The translations under genes and the position numbers were made by a program. A stretch of 64,000 bases of DNA from Wuchereria bancrofti. Its lineage: Eukaryota > Nematoda > Chromadorea > Rhabditida > Onchocercidae. A model generated the notes under the pieces. The model was not told the DNA's origin, searched no databases, and saw only the letters and a program-made list of their open reading frames with translations. The stretch is taken from positions 5,917,126-5,981,125 of the forward strand of contig SSBO01000007.1 in assembly GCA_005281725.1 (NCBI GenBank). Direction: 5' to 3'. Each line of letters starts with the position of its first letter. Positions within the stretch are counted from its first letter, which is position 1. This document shows, piece by piece, positions 26,672 to 38,700 of the stretch.

Positions 26672-26901
26672 GAATGAATGAATGAATGAATGAATGAATG
26701 AATGAATGAATGAATGAATGAATGAATGAATGAATGAATGAATGAATGAATGAATGAATGAATGAATGAATGAATGAATGAATGAATGAATGAATGAATG
26801 AATGAATGAATGAATGAATGAATGAATGAATGAATAAATGAATGAATGAATGAATGAATGAATGAATGAATGAATGAATGAATGAATGAATGAATGAATG
26901 A
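26672..26901. repeat. (GAAT)n microsatellite left of an assembly gap
   Basis: Uninterrupted GAAT units except one AAAT variant near 26835. The array runs straight into the run of Ns. Confidence 0.97.
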
Positions 26902-27305
26902 NNNNNNNNNNNNNNNNNNNNNNNNNNNNNNNNNNNNNNNNNNNNNNNNNNNNNNNNNNNNNNNNNNNNNNNNNNNNNNNNNNNNNNNNNNNNNNNNNNN
27001 NNNNNNNNNNNNNNNNNNNNNNNNNNNNNNNNNNNNNNNNNNNNNNNNNNNNNNNNNNNNNNNNNNNNNNNNNNNNNNNNNNNNNNNNNNNNNNNNNNNN
27101 NNNNNNNNNNNNNNNNNNNNNNNNNNNNNNNNNNNNNNNNNNNNNNNNNNNNNNNNNNNNNNNNNNNNNNNNNNNNNNNNNNNNNNNNNNNNNNNNNNNN
27201 NNNNNNNNNNNNNNNNNNNNNNNNNNNNNNNNNNNNNNNNNNNNNNNNNNNNNNNNNNNNNNNNNNNNNNNNNNNNNNNNNNNNNNNNNNNNNNNNNNNN
27301 NNNNN
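26902..27305. other. Assembly gap (404 N)
   Basis: Unknown bases. Both flanks carry GAAT repeats (the right one after 40 bases of other sequence), so the gap most likely represents more of the same array. Confidence 0.99.
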
Positions 27306-27345
27306 AGTTCTTTCCTAATATAATTCTTTTTAAATTGATATCCTC

Positions 27346-27608
27346 AATGAATGAATGAATGAATGAATGAATGAATGAATGAATGAATGAATGAATGAAT
27401 GAATGAATGAATGAATGAATGAATGAATGAATGATGAATGAATGAATGAATGAATGAATGAATGAATGAATGAATGAATGAATGAATGAATGAATGAATG
27501 AATGAATGAATGAATGAATGAATGAATGAATGAATGAATGAATGAATGAATGAATGAATGAATGAATGAATGAATGAATGAATGAATGAATGAATGAATG
27601 AATGAATG
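27346..27608. repeat. (GAAT)n microsatellite right of the gap
   Basis: About 65 units with one 3-base interruption (ATGATG) near 27433. Read on the minus strand it gives a long Ile-His-Ser-Phe repeat, which is a by-product of the tetranucleotide shifting through four codons. Confidence 0.97.
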
Positions 27609-29659
27609 GTATATATGCGCATCATTTGATTTAATGCGTTGTTGTCCATTTCTTTTTCTTGTTTTTCCTTTCCTTTTTTCATTTATTTATTTGCTTTTTT
27701 TTATTTTATTTTGTTTTTATTATTATTTATTATTTTGTTGATAATAATAATTTATTAACCGTTGTTTTTAAATAAAAAAGAAGAAATAAAGAGAAAAATT
27801 AGCAAAATCATTTTTTTTCGTCACTTCAATGTTATTCGTCTTTTTTTTTGTCCGTCATTATTAATTATTGCAATAAATTTTAAAGTAACAAAAAAAAAAG
27901 TGATTTTAAACGGAATAAGTTTGCTTGTTTGTATGTTTTCAAAATTGTAACAAAAAATAAACAAGAATTTAATTAATAAAAATCATAAAATACAATGCAT
28001 TTAAACAGCTAAAATTGAAATTATCATCTTTTATAATTTTGTTAAATGTGAATAATTTCGTGCACTGACAAATTACAGTATGAACAAATTAAAAGAATAA
28101 AATCAATATTTACAAATAGGTAGCATACTGTAACATTCGATTTATTTTCCATTCTTTCTCTTTCTCCCTCTCTCTCTCCTTCCTTTCGCATTCTTTTCTC
28201 TCTTCCTTTCTCTTTCCATCGAAAAACCTTTAAAGTCATTTATTTCATCTTATTTATAAATCATTTATAATAGATCATACAATAAATATCATTCAAATAG
28301 TGATAAAAAAAGATAAGAAAGTGATATTTGTAGTGATAGGCTGATAATATTTTCATATTTATGGATTCATAAATTATTTTGAAAATAATTTCAAAAGAAA
28401 TGTTAATGTAAATGATACATAGTAACATCAAAAATTTTCATTTCAAATTCAATCTTCAGTAATACTAAACATTTGATGATAATATGAATGATCAAATTAC
28501 ATAAATGAAAAGATATAGATTTCACTGAGATTATTTCATTTGACCATTATTACTAAAAGTAATCAGGAAGAGTAATAGAGAGAGAGAGAGAGAGAGAAAG
28601 GGAGAAAAAGTTAAAATGGGAGGATTACAATTAGCTAAAAAAAAATGAGAAAAGAATTAGCAAAATAGTTAAATCACTTCAAGTGTCATTTCAATTATTC
28701 ATTCATTCACTTATTACATTTTCCCAAATATCGATCTTTTTGTAAATTACTCCTTATTTATTGTTTAAATTATTCTCTTATCAATAACTCTTGCTGCTAT
28801 TACAAATAAAAATGATAATGGCAATAACAATAATAATAACAATGATGATAATCATATCAGTAATAGTAATACTAAATAATAACAATAATAATTATGCCGC
28901 ATTTAATAGTTTGATTAATTGAAGCTTTGATATGAAAATTTTATCTGCAAAATTATCATCATTACTTTTCTCACATTCGTCAAATAATTTCAACAACAAC
29001 AAAAAAATTTTTTTTCATTCATTCTAAAATTTTCATCTTTTATAATTTTATCCTATAAAAATTTTATAACTTTATCTTATAAAAAAAGTAACATCACTAT
29101 TTTATTTAGAAAGGAATGAGAAAGTACTAATAAACGAGAGTTAAAAGTATATTATTTCAAAAGATAAAAATATTATTAAATTTTTCTTTTGCTTCAAAAT
29201 TTATTACTTTCTAGAAAAAAGAAAGAGGAAGAGAGAAAGAGAAAAAAAAGCAAAAATACATTCCATTTTTATTCATTTTTTGATTTTTTTTTTGATCCAG
29301 TAGTATTATTTATCTTTTCACTACATTTCATTCCATTCAAATTAATATCATTTAATTTCTAAAAACACAAAAATTTCTAAAAAAATTATCAAATCATTTG
29401 AATTATTTCATAAATGCATCCATCATAAAATCCATTATGTCATTTAAATTCCTTCAAATTATCAATTATTAATTAATTCTAAATTAAACTTTAAATTTAC
29501 TGTATATTTTGGATTTATTCGATGAAAAATAAAAGTTAATCAATAATGTGTTATGTGTCAAATTTAAAATTGTGTCCTTATTTATCCATCCATCATTTAA
29601 TGGAAAATTGTATTGTGACAATATCACACCACTTTTGCATATACTGCTGCTACTGTTGC

Positions 29660-29905
29660 TAATAATAATAATGATGATGATGATAATGGTAACGATGACA
29701 ATGATGATGATGATAATGGTAACGATGACAATGATGATAGTAATAATAATAATGATAATGATGGGGATAGTGATCATAATGGTGATAATGACAATGATGG
29801 TGATGATGATAATGATAATAATGACAATGATGAATGATGGTAATAGTTAGTGATGATAGTGATAGTAGTAGTAATGTGGTGTTGATGATGACAATGATAA
29901 TGATG
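29660..29905. repeat. GATGATAATGGT-type compound trinucleotide repeat
   Basis: Interleaved GAT, AAT, GGT and GACAAT units, including a perfect ~30-base direct copy (GATGATAATGGTAACGATGACAAT occurs twice near 29678 and 29708). Frames of about 100 codons on both strands are Met/Ile-rich by-products. Confidence 0.85.
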
Positions 29906-32900
29906 ATGTTATAACATCGTCCTTTGGATGTAATTTAGTTCATCATCATCTATGTTGACATATTTCCTTCCATTATTAAAATACGATATTTGATGATGGC
30001 TTTTAATAGGAAAAGTTATAGAAATTACACATACACACATACAACATACATACACATACATACACACACAAATAAACAAACACGTATATACATACAAATT
30101 TCAATTTCAAACTGTTTTCTTTTTTATTTCTCTTCGGGATTTCTTCTCTTTTTGAAATAATTGATGTTATTTGCTTATCTATTTATTTGTTTATTAAATA
30201 ATCAAAATATTGATCAGCTAATTAATTAGCTATAATTATCAATGCATTCAAATAAGTATTATTATAATAATTAATAGTGGTAAAAATAAATAACAATTTA
30301 TTTTATTTATTAAAATTTTAGATTAAATTTAATCAATACATTAAAATTTATACTTTATAAATGTTAATAATATACATCGATTCATTTTCATTCTATCATA
30401 TCCATTTAAATCATACCATATTTTATTCCTTTTATCTATTTGATTAATGCCGATCATTCATTCTTCTCTTCATACTAGTAATTATCATTTATACATTTTC
30501 TACATCAATATACTAACTATATCATTATTCGTCTCAAAATTGATTAACTAGACCACCTTTATAAAGCTCATTATATATCTTTTCCGATATGCCATTTTCA
30601 GTTACATTTTCAATTAACACTTTAACACTTTCAAAAGAAGCAAAAAGGGATATAAAAAAAAAGCGAAAAAGAAACAACAATGGAAAAACAAAACAAAAAA
30701 AAAGAAGGAAATAAATAAAAAAGGAAGAGAGAAATTAAATGATAAAAATGAGAAATGAAAAAAAAAAACAGTTATACTAAATTATTCTTTTAATTTGTCT
30801 AAAAATAAAATTAACGACGACAATAATAAACAATTTTAATAATTTTCATTTGCTTTTTTTTGTAAATTTCTTTTTTTTGAAGTAGCAAAATAATTGGTAA
30901 AAAATTGAAAAAAGAATAAACTACAAAAAAAAAAACAAATTAAATTATTGAGAAATAAAAGTAATAAAATTATGATATAATTACAATACGACAATCATAA
31001 CAGAAAAATGATAAAAACGGAACTATATGCCCTTTTGATAAAGAAAAGTATAACAGGTATTTAATTTTAAAAATTATCTGAAATGCTGGTAATTACTCAT
31101 TTGTATATCTTTTTTTCTATTTTTTCTTCTTAAATAAAACATTTGCAAGCATATTCTGATGAAATAAATAAATAATTAATTTGTAGTCTATTTGAATTTG
31201 ATCATTTCAGTGATTAAATGATCAATTTATATATGCCTAATAAAATTTTATAATTAGTAAAACAGATGAAAGAAAATATTAGCAACAACAGTTGTTTTAT
31301 TCCCTCATTTTTGTCTTTTTTTTCAATTTCATTTTTTTTTATTTTTTGGTTTAGTTTAGTTTACAATGATTTAGCGCATGTTTGCTTTCGTTCATTATTC
31401 ATCCAAATTTACTTATCTCATCTTTTCTCGTTCTTCTGTTTTTTTTTTTTTTTTTATTTTATCTTTTTTTTCCTTTCCATCATTCGTTTACCACCCAGAA
31501 AGAAAATAACAACTCGATGGATTTGAAAATGTGCGAAAACATCATCATTAATTTTATTAGCAAAATTTCGATACAGATAATGATAAATTTAAATGTTGTG
31601 TTGAAAAGAAAAAAAAGCAAATACATTTATTCTTCATTTATTTCATTCAATTTTAACAAATTAAAAAATAATCAAATTATTTTATTTATGTAAACATACA
31701 TGCATATTTATAAACATATATATATATGCTAATGATGATAAATTTTTAAATATAATTTCCTTTTTTAAATTTTTTTTTTGAAATAATTTATTAGAAAATT
31801 AGATAGTAATGTTTTCTCATTCATAAAAAAAAAAAATAGAAACAATTGCTATAATACATCGAACTACGTTATGATGAAATGATGTATTTTATTACTATCA
31901 TAATTTTTTGATTAGTTTAAATGTTGAGTAGTTTCTATTTAAGAATATATAAATATAGATTCAACGTATTATATAAGAATAAATATAAAAAAAATTTTTT
32001 GAAATTATTAAATCAAAATTTGTAGGAGAAAAAAGAAAAACTTTTTCCATCTAAGTTAATGAGAAGGAAAAAAAAAGTGCCAAACATTTTATCAGCTAAA
32101 TGAATCTGCTTTTTTTTTTTTTATCTCTTCCTCATCCAATTCCCTCTCCCTCTCTCTCTACAGAGAAATTAAAAATGGCCAGTTTGTAGACAGTTTAAAT
32201 GGCTTATCTCAAAAAATAATCATCTCAAATTCACTACAATGTTCAAACTTAGCTGAGTAGTTCTCCCTCTCTCTCTCTCTCTTTTTTTTTTTAATTTTCC
32301 ACATTATTTGCATTTCTTCTATCAACTACTCTGACAGTTACGAAGTTTTTTTTTTTTATGAAAAATTGCAAAACTTTTAAAATAACACCTGACACACTTC
32401 TTTTTTTTTTTCTAAATTCTTCAAGATAATTTACGAAAATTTTTTGTCGTAATACTTTATAATTTCATTCATTTTTTAATCAATCCTAAATTATACATTA
32501 CTCTTTTTTTTTATAAAAACAAGTTTATAATATTTCATAGAATAAAAATTATTTAAACAACTTTTTTTCATTTTTTTGAATAATTTAATAAATGATATTA
32601 TCATAATTGAAATATATTCATATAAATAATTGTTGTATTAAAATTATCAACAATTTCTTGAATTTATTTTTATAAAATTTTTCAGAAATTAAAGGAAAAA
32701 ATCATTTTCCCTATTATTTGGTAAGTAAAACTAAAAATATTCAATCATCATGATAATCTATCAATGGATTCTAATTATGGGATTGAAAATGAATATGTTG
32801 AAATGAAATGAAATGAAGAACAGTGGGTGCATGCGAGGATTATTTAAAATGAAGACGATGTGAAATTCAATTGGGAATAACAATAATGAGATTTATGCAA

Positions 32901-35395
32901 ATGTTCAAACGTCGCATGGATTATTTTTAAAGACAAACAAAAAAAGAAAGGAAAAATGAAAAATAAAAGAAAAGAGAGAAAAAGAAAAGATGAAAAAATA
33001 GGAAAGGTTAATTATGAATGTTTATGAATAAACGAATTGCAAAAAGAAAACAACAATGCACTTATTAAATTTATATCAGAAAAAAAGAAAGAAATTAAAA
33101 TTAAATTTATTTATTCACGTAAAAAAAAATACCGGTAATAAATTTGAAATTACTATTTTAATTTGAACTTTCTTCTTCTCGTATTTTGTATGCAAATAAC
33201 GAAAAGGAAGTGTATGTGTACGATGAATTTATCATCAAATTAATTATTGATTAAATAATATATCGAATTTTTGAATCTAACTTTTTCTCCCTCTTTTGTA
33301 TATGTATGTAAAATGGTGCAATTAAATATTGGAAAATTAATGAGACACTTTAGGTATACAATTTAATGCTTTAATGGTAATAATAAATTTCCGATATCAT
33401 AAAGCATAGGTTAATGTTGAAAGGATTAAAAAGAAAATATATGCAAATGATGCGAGTAATAGAGATAATAATGATTTAAAATTGTGAGAAAAATAAGAAA
33501 TGAATTTCAAGTTACAGTAATCAGAAAGAATATTAAAAAATAAATGAAAATTTGTAAAAAAAAAGAAAAAGATTTCTTTTTTTTTTGACGTAAGTAACGT
33601 AAAATGAATGCATAAATAAAATAAATCAATGCAAAATGCCTCTAACCAAAATGAAACAAATTAATAAAAAAAATGAAAGAAAAAAAATTGTAAAAAAAAT
33701 GAAGAGAATTAAAAATGTATTAATATGAAATAAAAGAAATTTAAATTTTAACAATTTTAACATTAAAATTTTAGTTCTTACAACAAATAATATTGTTCAG
33801 TTGCTAATGATTAGTTGAATTTAAAATGTATTTTCTCGAAGATGAAAGAAAAAAAATAATTTATTCAAATCAAAAAATAAAAATACAACATATACTGTAT
33901 TGAAAGCATTGGAATAATACTAAACATGAGTATCACATGATGACAAAAAAAAATACTGTATGTGAAATAAGTAATTTAAAAGATTTTATAAATTTTAGAA
34001 CGAAAAATTTTTTAAATTTTAAAGTAAAATTTTTTTTTGCCAAAAAAAGAAATAAACTTTAAAATTCCCTTTTCTTTTTTTAAAACATTTCTTGTGTTCA
34101 TTCTTGCAGAAAAAAAAAAATAAGAGAAAGAAAAAAAGGGAAAGAGAAAGGTGAAAGGGCATGAATGAAACGATGCAACAAGCTTTGAAGAATTGGTTAA
34201 ATCTATTGAAGTGATTAACAAACAGGTGAAAATGATAGTCAATCAAATATTACAGGTAAATATACCATAATCAGAGTAATAATAATATCGTTCGATGAAA
34301 AAGAAAAAAGAAAAAGAAAGAAGCTAACCGACTACCACTTTAACTATTCGATGGGTATTCGATGGGTAATTATTGGGTAGTATGATATATAAAATGGAAG
34401 ATGATATGGATGAGTTAATGAAGCCGAAATAGAATGATACTGTTGCGCATGTATATTACTCAATTGCGCTTTTTTTCCTTCTTTTTTTTTTTTTCTTTTG
34501 CTTGTTTACAAAGATATGTCAAACAAAATTGTAACCGTATATATACTGTATAAAATGAAACGATAATGATATAATCATTTGAAGAATTGAATAATTATGT
34601 CAACAAAATCCAAAAAAAAAAAACTAATCGTTATTGAAAATAATTTATTAAAATTATAATATTTCAATAGCTTTTTTAAATTTATATTTATTTTTATTTC
34701 TATATATTTAAATTTTTTTGGAAAAAAAGCAAATAAACAAAAAAATTAAATATTTAAATTTAGCTAAAAAAACTTGCTCTTTTTTTATTTTAAATTTCAT
34801 CTTTTTTACTTTTACCTCCCAAAAAAAGTTTTTTAACTAATTTTAAAATGTTATAATGACTAATTAATTATGAATAAACCTATGATACTTCTATATAAGA
34901 CTACTACTTCAATGAAGAAGATTAACAAACAGTAGTTAGTTAGCATTAATTTGCTAATGTATGAAAAAAAAAAAAAAAAAAAAAAGAAAAAGGTCAAACG
35001 ATAGGTTTGATTATAATGTGACAAGTGCATGATGCATGATTTTCAAGTGAAAGGATAAGAAGATGAATAAAAAGAAAATGCCAGTATTTTTTATGTGCTA
35101 CAACTAATCACAAAATGAGAAGGTAAATATAAAATCCATTCTTTCTCTTTTTTTTTTTTTTTACCTTCTTTCTTCCTTTCTTTCCCTCTCTCTCCCTCTT
35201 ATCTTATTATTCTTCGATTCATTCATTTTATACCGCTTAGCATATATAGATGTTTAGTTTACTCATTCAATTCATGAATGATTGATTATTCTCATCAAAA
35301 TCATCCAAATTGAGCATTTTACGGGTCATCAGAATCAAAAAGTAATACCGCTTTGAAAGTGAATTATAAATAAAATTATTCTAAAAAAGCATATT

Positions 35396-35458
35396 GTTGT
35401 TGTCGTTGCTTGCTATTGTTGTTGTTGCTGCTGTTGTTGTTTTGTTGTTTGTTGTTTA
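35396..35458. repeat. GTT/TTG trinucleotide repeat
   Basis: Imperfect TTG repeat with GCT and GTC interruptions, just downstream of the ankyrin gene's tentative last exon. Confidence 0.8.
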
Positions 35459-35708
35459 CATAGGAAAAAATGTTATAGACAATATATTATAATTGATTGT
35501 ATGAGTATCACAATAAGCATTCATTTATAGTTGTTTATCTGAAAATAAAAATAAAATTTGAGAATGTTAGGTTTTAATCTGAAACTGAAGTTTAATTCAA
35601 ATTACACAATTAACCTTGAATTATTTTATAAAATTAGTTAATTTTACTTCAATTATTGTTATTATTTCATTAACATGTTTATTTCCAATATTATCACGCA
35701 TAATTCAA

Positions 35709-35740
35709 CTATATCCCTTTGTTTTTTTCTCTCTCTCTCC
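35709..35740 (-). CDS. SOWAH-like gene, tentative last exon
   Basis: After CTTTTTTTTTGACAG, 32 bases continue the frame for ten residues (GREREKNKGI) to TAG at 35711-35709. The coding part is largely a GA microsatellite. The acceptor and phase are right, but another terminal exon remains possible. Confidence 0.4.
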
Positions 35741-38700
35741 CTGTCAAAAAAAAAGAGAAAGAATTACGGTGAAAAAAATTCCATACGGATACGGTAGGTA
35801 GTTTAGAGAAACTTGTAAATATAATAAAATAACAAAAATTGTATTTCTCGCTTTTTTTCGATAAAATTTACAAGAATAACAACAATTAGTTCATTAATCT
35901 AACAACACAAAATAAAAGTAAATAATATAACGTAAGTAAACACGTCCAAATATACGTCTACTATCAATAATTTTTACATGTTATCAATCAATTTTTAAAC
36001 TAATAAAATCTAATAATTTATACATTTTTTTATTATCATTGTACAATAATAAATAATTTCTCAAAGTTAGGAATTTTAAACTTTTCCAAAGCATTTTTTT
36101 TCTAGAATCTTTAAAATATTAAAAAAAAAAGAAACCTGTAAAAAAGCGCATTCGTCCATGAACTGCTTTTCTAAAGGATTTCAAACGTGAAAATTGTATC
36201 ATTTCAGTTGTAGATGATGATAATTGTGTATCATTTTGTTGTGGTTCATATTTGCTATTATTACCAATTATATTTCCATTTTTAATTTGATCAGAAATAA
36301 TTCCTGTAAAAAAATTTTTTTTTTCTTTTTTGCTTTTATTTATTTAAAAAAAGAGCAAAAAAAAAAGAAAAGAAAAAAGATTAATGTTATTGTTAACTTA
36401 TATAATCATTTAATTATCGATCGACAAATGTTACTTCTTAATTTATGAAATGCTCATCTAATTATTTAGCTGTCATTGATTTTTTTTTTAAATCATTTTC
36501 AATTTTTTTTCCTCTAAAATAAAATATTAAGAGTTTATAAGAAACCAAAAAACATTCTAGTTCGAAGTAAAACAAGAAAAAAAAAAGAAAAGAAAGAAAC
36601 TATAATACTGTAGATGAGAATAGTGATAAACAATTGTGATCTAGATTTGAAAATCATAATCAATCAATCATTCAGATAATGAAATATATCAGAGTAAGTG
36701 CTTTCACAATCATTTAACCACAAGATAAACGACTATAGCTTAGAAAACTAAAACTAAAGCTAAAACTAAAATGTAGTAAAAGAATTATAAGATCAACAAT
36801 CAAATAACATCATCAAATGCTATATGATCAATCATATAATCAATATTCGATTGATCCATATGATCAATCATAAGTCTCAAAATGATGAATAAAATCAAAG
36901 TGAATAGTATGGAAAATTTAAAAGTTCATAATAAACATAATAATAATAATAATAATACTTTTAGTTAATGAACTATAAATAATTATGCAATATTAGCATG
37001 AAGTAATTTCATTCAGTAATTAACACTAATAATTATTTTGATGAATTCTAACTGAAATAAAATTATTACTTTATTATAATCGCTAGAAAATACCGAAAGA
37101 TCAATTTCGAGTAAATACATCACTGATAAACAAAAAGAGATAAAAATGATAATTGTATCTTAGAATTGTTTAATCTCAAAACTATAAAAATAGAATCAAA
37201 AATCTACCCAACAATCGATCAATTTATTGGTAAAATTAAGAAATATATATATATAAATAGGAAGAGTTTATTCTAGAATGTGCACCATTTTACTTTTTCC
37301 CAATTCCTATTGGCTCATACTTTAATTAGTGTTGTGCTACCGTAATTGAAAATGAAAATAGTATTGAAAATAGAGAAAAATAAAAATTTTAAAGGGAAAA
37401 AAAATTAGAAACTATTGAAAAAAAATTTAAAAAAATAGAATATTTCCAAAAAAAAAATTCTAAAAAAAAAAAAAAAGACAAAAAAGCAAAATGATTGTAA
37501 TATTATTATATAATAATAAATTTATATATAAAAGTTTCAAATTTCTCCTTTTTTAATCAAAAAAAACGTACAAAAAAAAAAAATTTACAAATAATATGAA
37601 AAATTTATAAAATTAAACCTTTAAAAACAACAAATCATTCCAAATGATTTTGAAAGAAAAAAAAAGAAATGATTTATTTATAATGTAATGATAAATTTTT
37701 TTTTCCTTTTGTAAACATTATGAATAATAGAGAATAAATAAACAAAATAAATTGTAAAATATTACTAGTAAAAATTATCGATTAAATTTAAAGAAAACAA
37801 ATATTAAAAAAAAAGGGACGGATGTATATAGTAAAAATGAATAAAATAAAAAAAAAATAGCGTTTTCTTGACAAAAAAAAGCGATAAATAAAATAAAAAA
37901 AAAGGAAAGAAAAACGATTTGGTCCCTTTATTTGAATGATTTGCAAAAAAAAAAAAATCAACATATTTGAACAATGATCATTCTAAAATAACGAATGAAT
38001 GATGGATTCCCCTCCCCTTTCCCCCTCCCTCCCCCGTCCTTTTCCTACATTGAATTGTGCTTTCTACCGATCAAACCGATCATCACATCATAAAACCATA
38101 TGGTTCATATCTGTGTATGTACCTATATATGTGTTTGTGTATGTCTGTGTGTGTGTATGTCTGTGTCTGTGTATGTGTTCAATGATAGTAAATTTATTAT
38201 AAGATTGCATTTTTTTTTTCTTTTATTTGATTTTTTCTTTTTTTAAAAAGCAAAATAGAAAAAAAACTCAAATTTCAAATATTTTATCAATATTTCATAA
38301 ATAATTTTACTAAATGATTGTTTTTTTTTTTTTTGAAAAAAATGAAGAAATTTAATGTAAGATATATTCATAGGAAAATATTTTAATTCTTCCTCTATCC
38401 TAATAAAACTTCAATTTTATTTAATTTATAGTTAAAGCGAATAGAAAAATGTTACAAAATGATAGATTGTTTTATTTATAAGCTAAATTTTTTCATAAAA
38501 ATATGACAAACTTGAATAGTTGGTTAATGTTAAAATTTACTAGTGATGAATTAAAAAGAAAAAAAAAAGAAATGGAATTGAGAATGATACAATTTGTAAA
38601 GATAAATGATAAAAATTAGATTTCAATATGTTGTTATCTGTAACGATTATTTTCAAATTTAAATAGTGTGATAAAAAGTTTTCATACAAGTATTTACCTT

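Larger units (their letters stand above)
27609..35708. other. Non-coding AT-rich stretch between the gap and the ankyrin gene
   Basis: No gene supported. Contents: CT tract (28150-28215), GA tract (28577-28598), a GAT/AAT block (29660-29905), ACAT tracts (30030-30085), CT tracts (32146-32160, 32265-32282), GA/AAAG-rich patches (32935-33005) and a TTG/GTT repeat (35396-35458). This is the 3' flank of the ankyrin gene and the far upstream flank of the CERT-like gene. No promoter could be recognised. Confidence 0.65.

Noticed and set aside
26894..27358. Long plus-strand frames across the gap
   Set aside because: They consist almost entirely of Ns.
27344..27682. 112-codon minus-strand frame with Ile-His-Ser-Phe repeats
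   Set aside because: It is the (GAAT)n tetranucleotide read as protein; a four-base unit keeps every frame open.
29484..29850. ~100-codon frames on both strands
   Set aside because: They cover the GAT/AAT block and show only Ile/Met/Thr/Val repeats.
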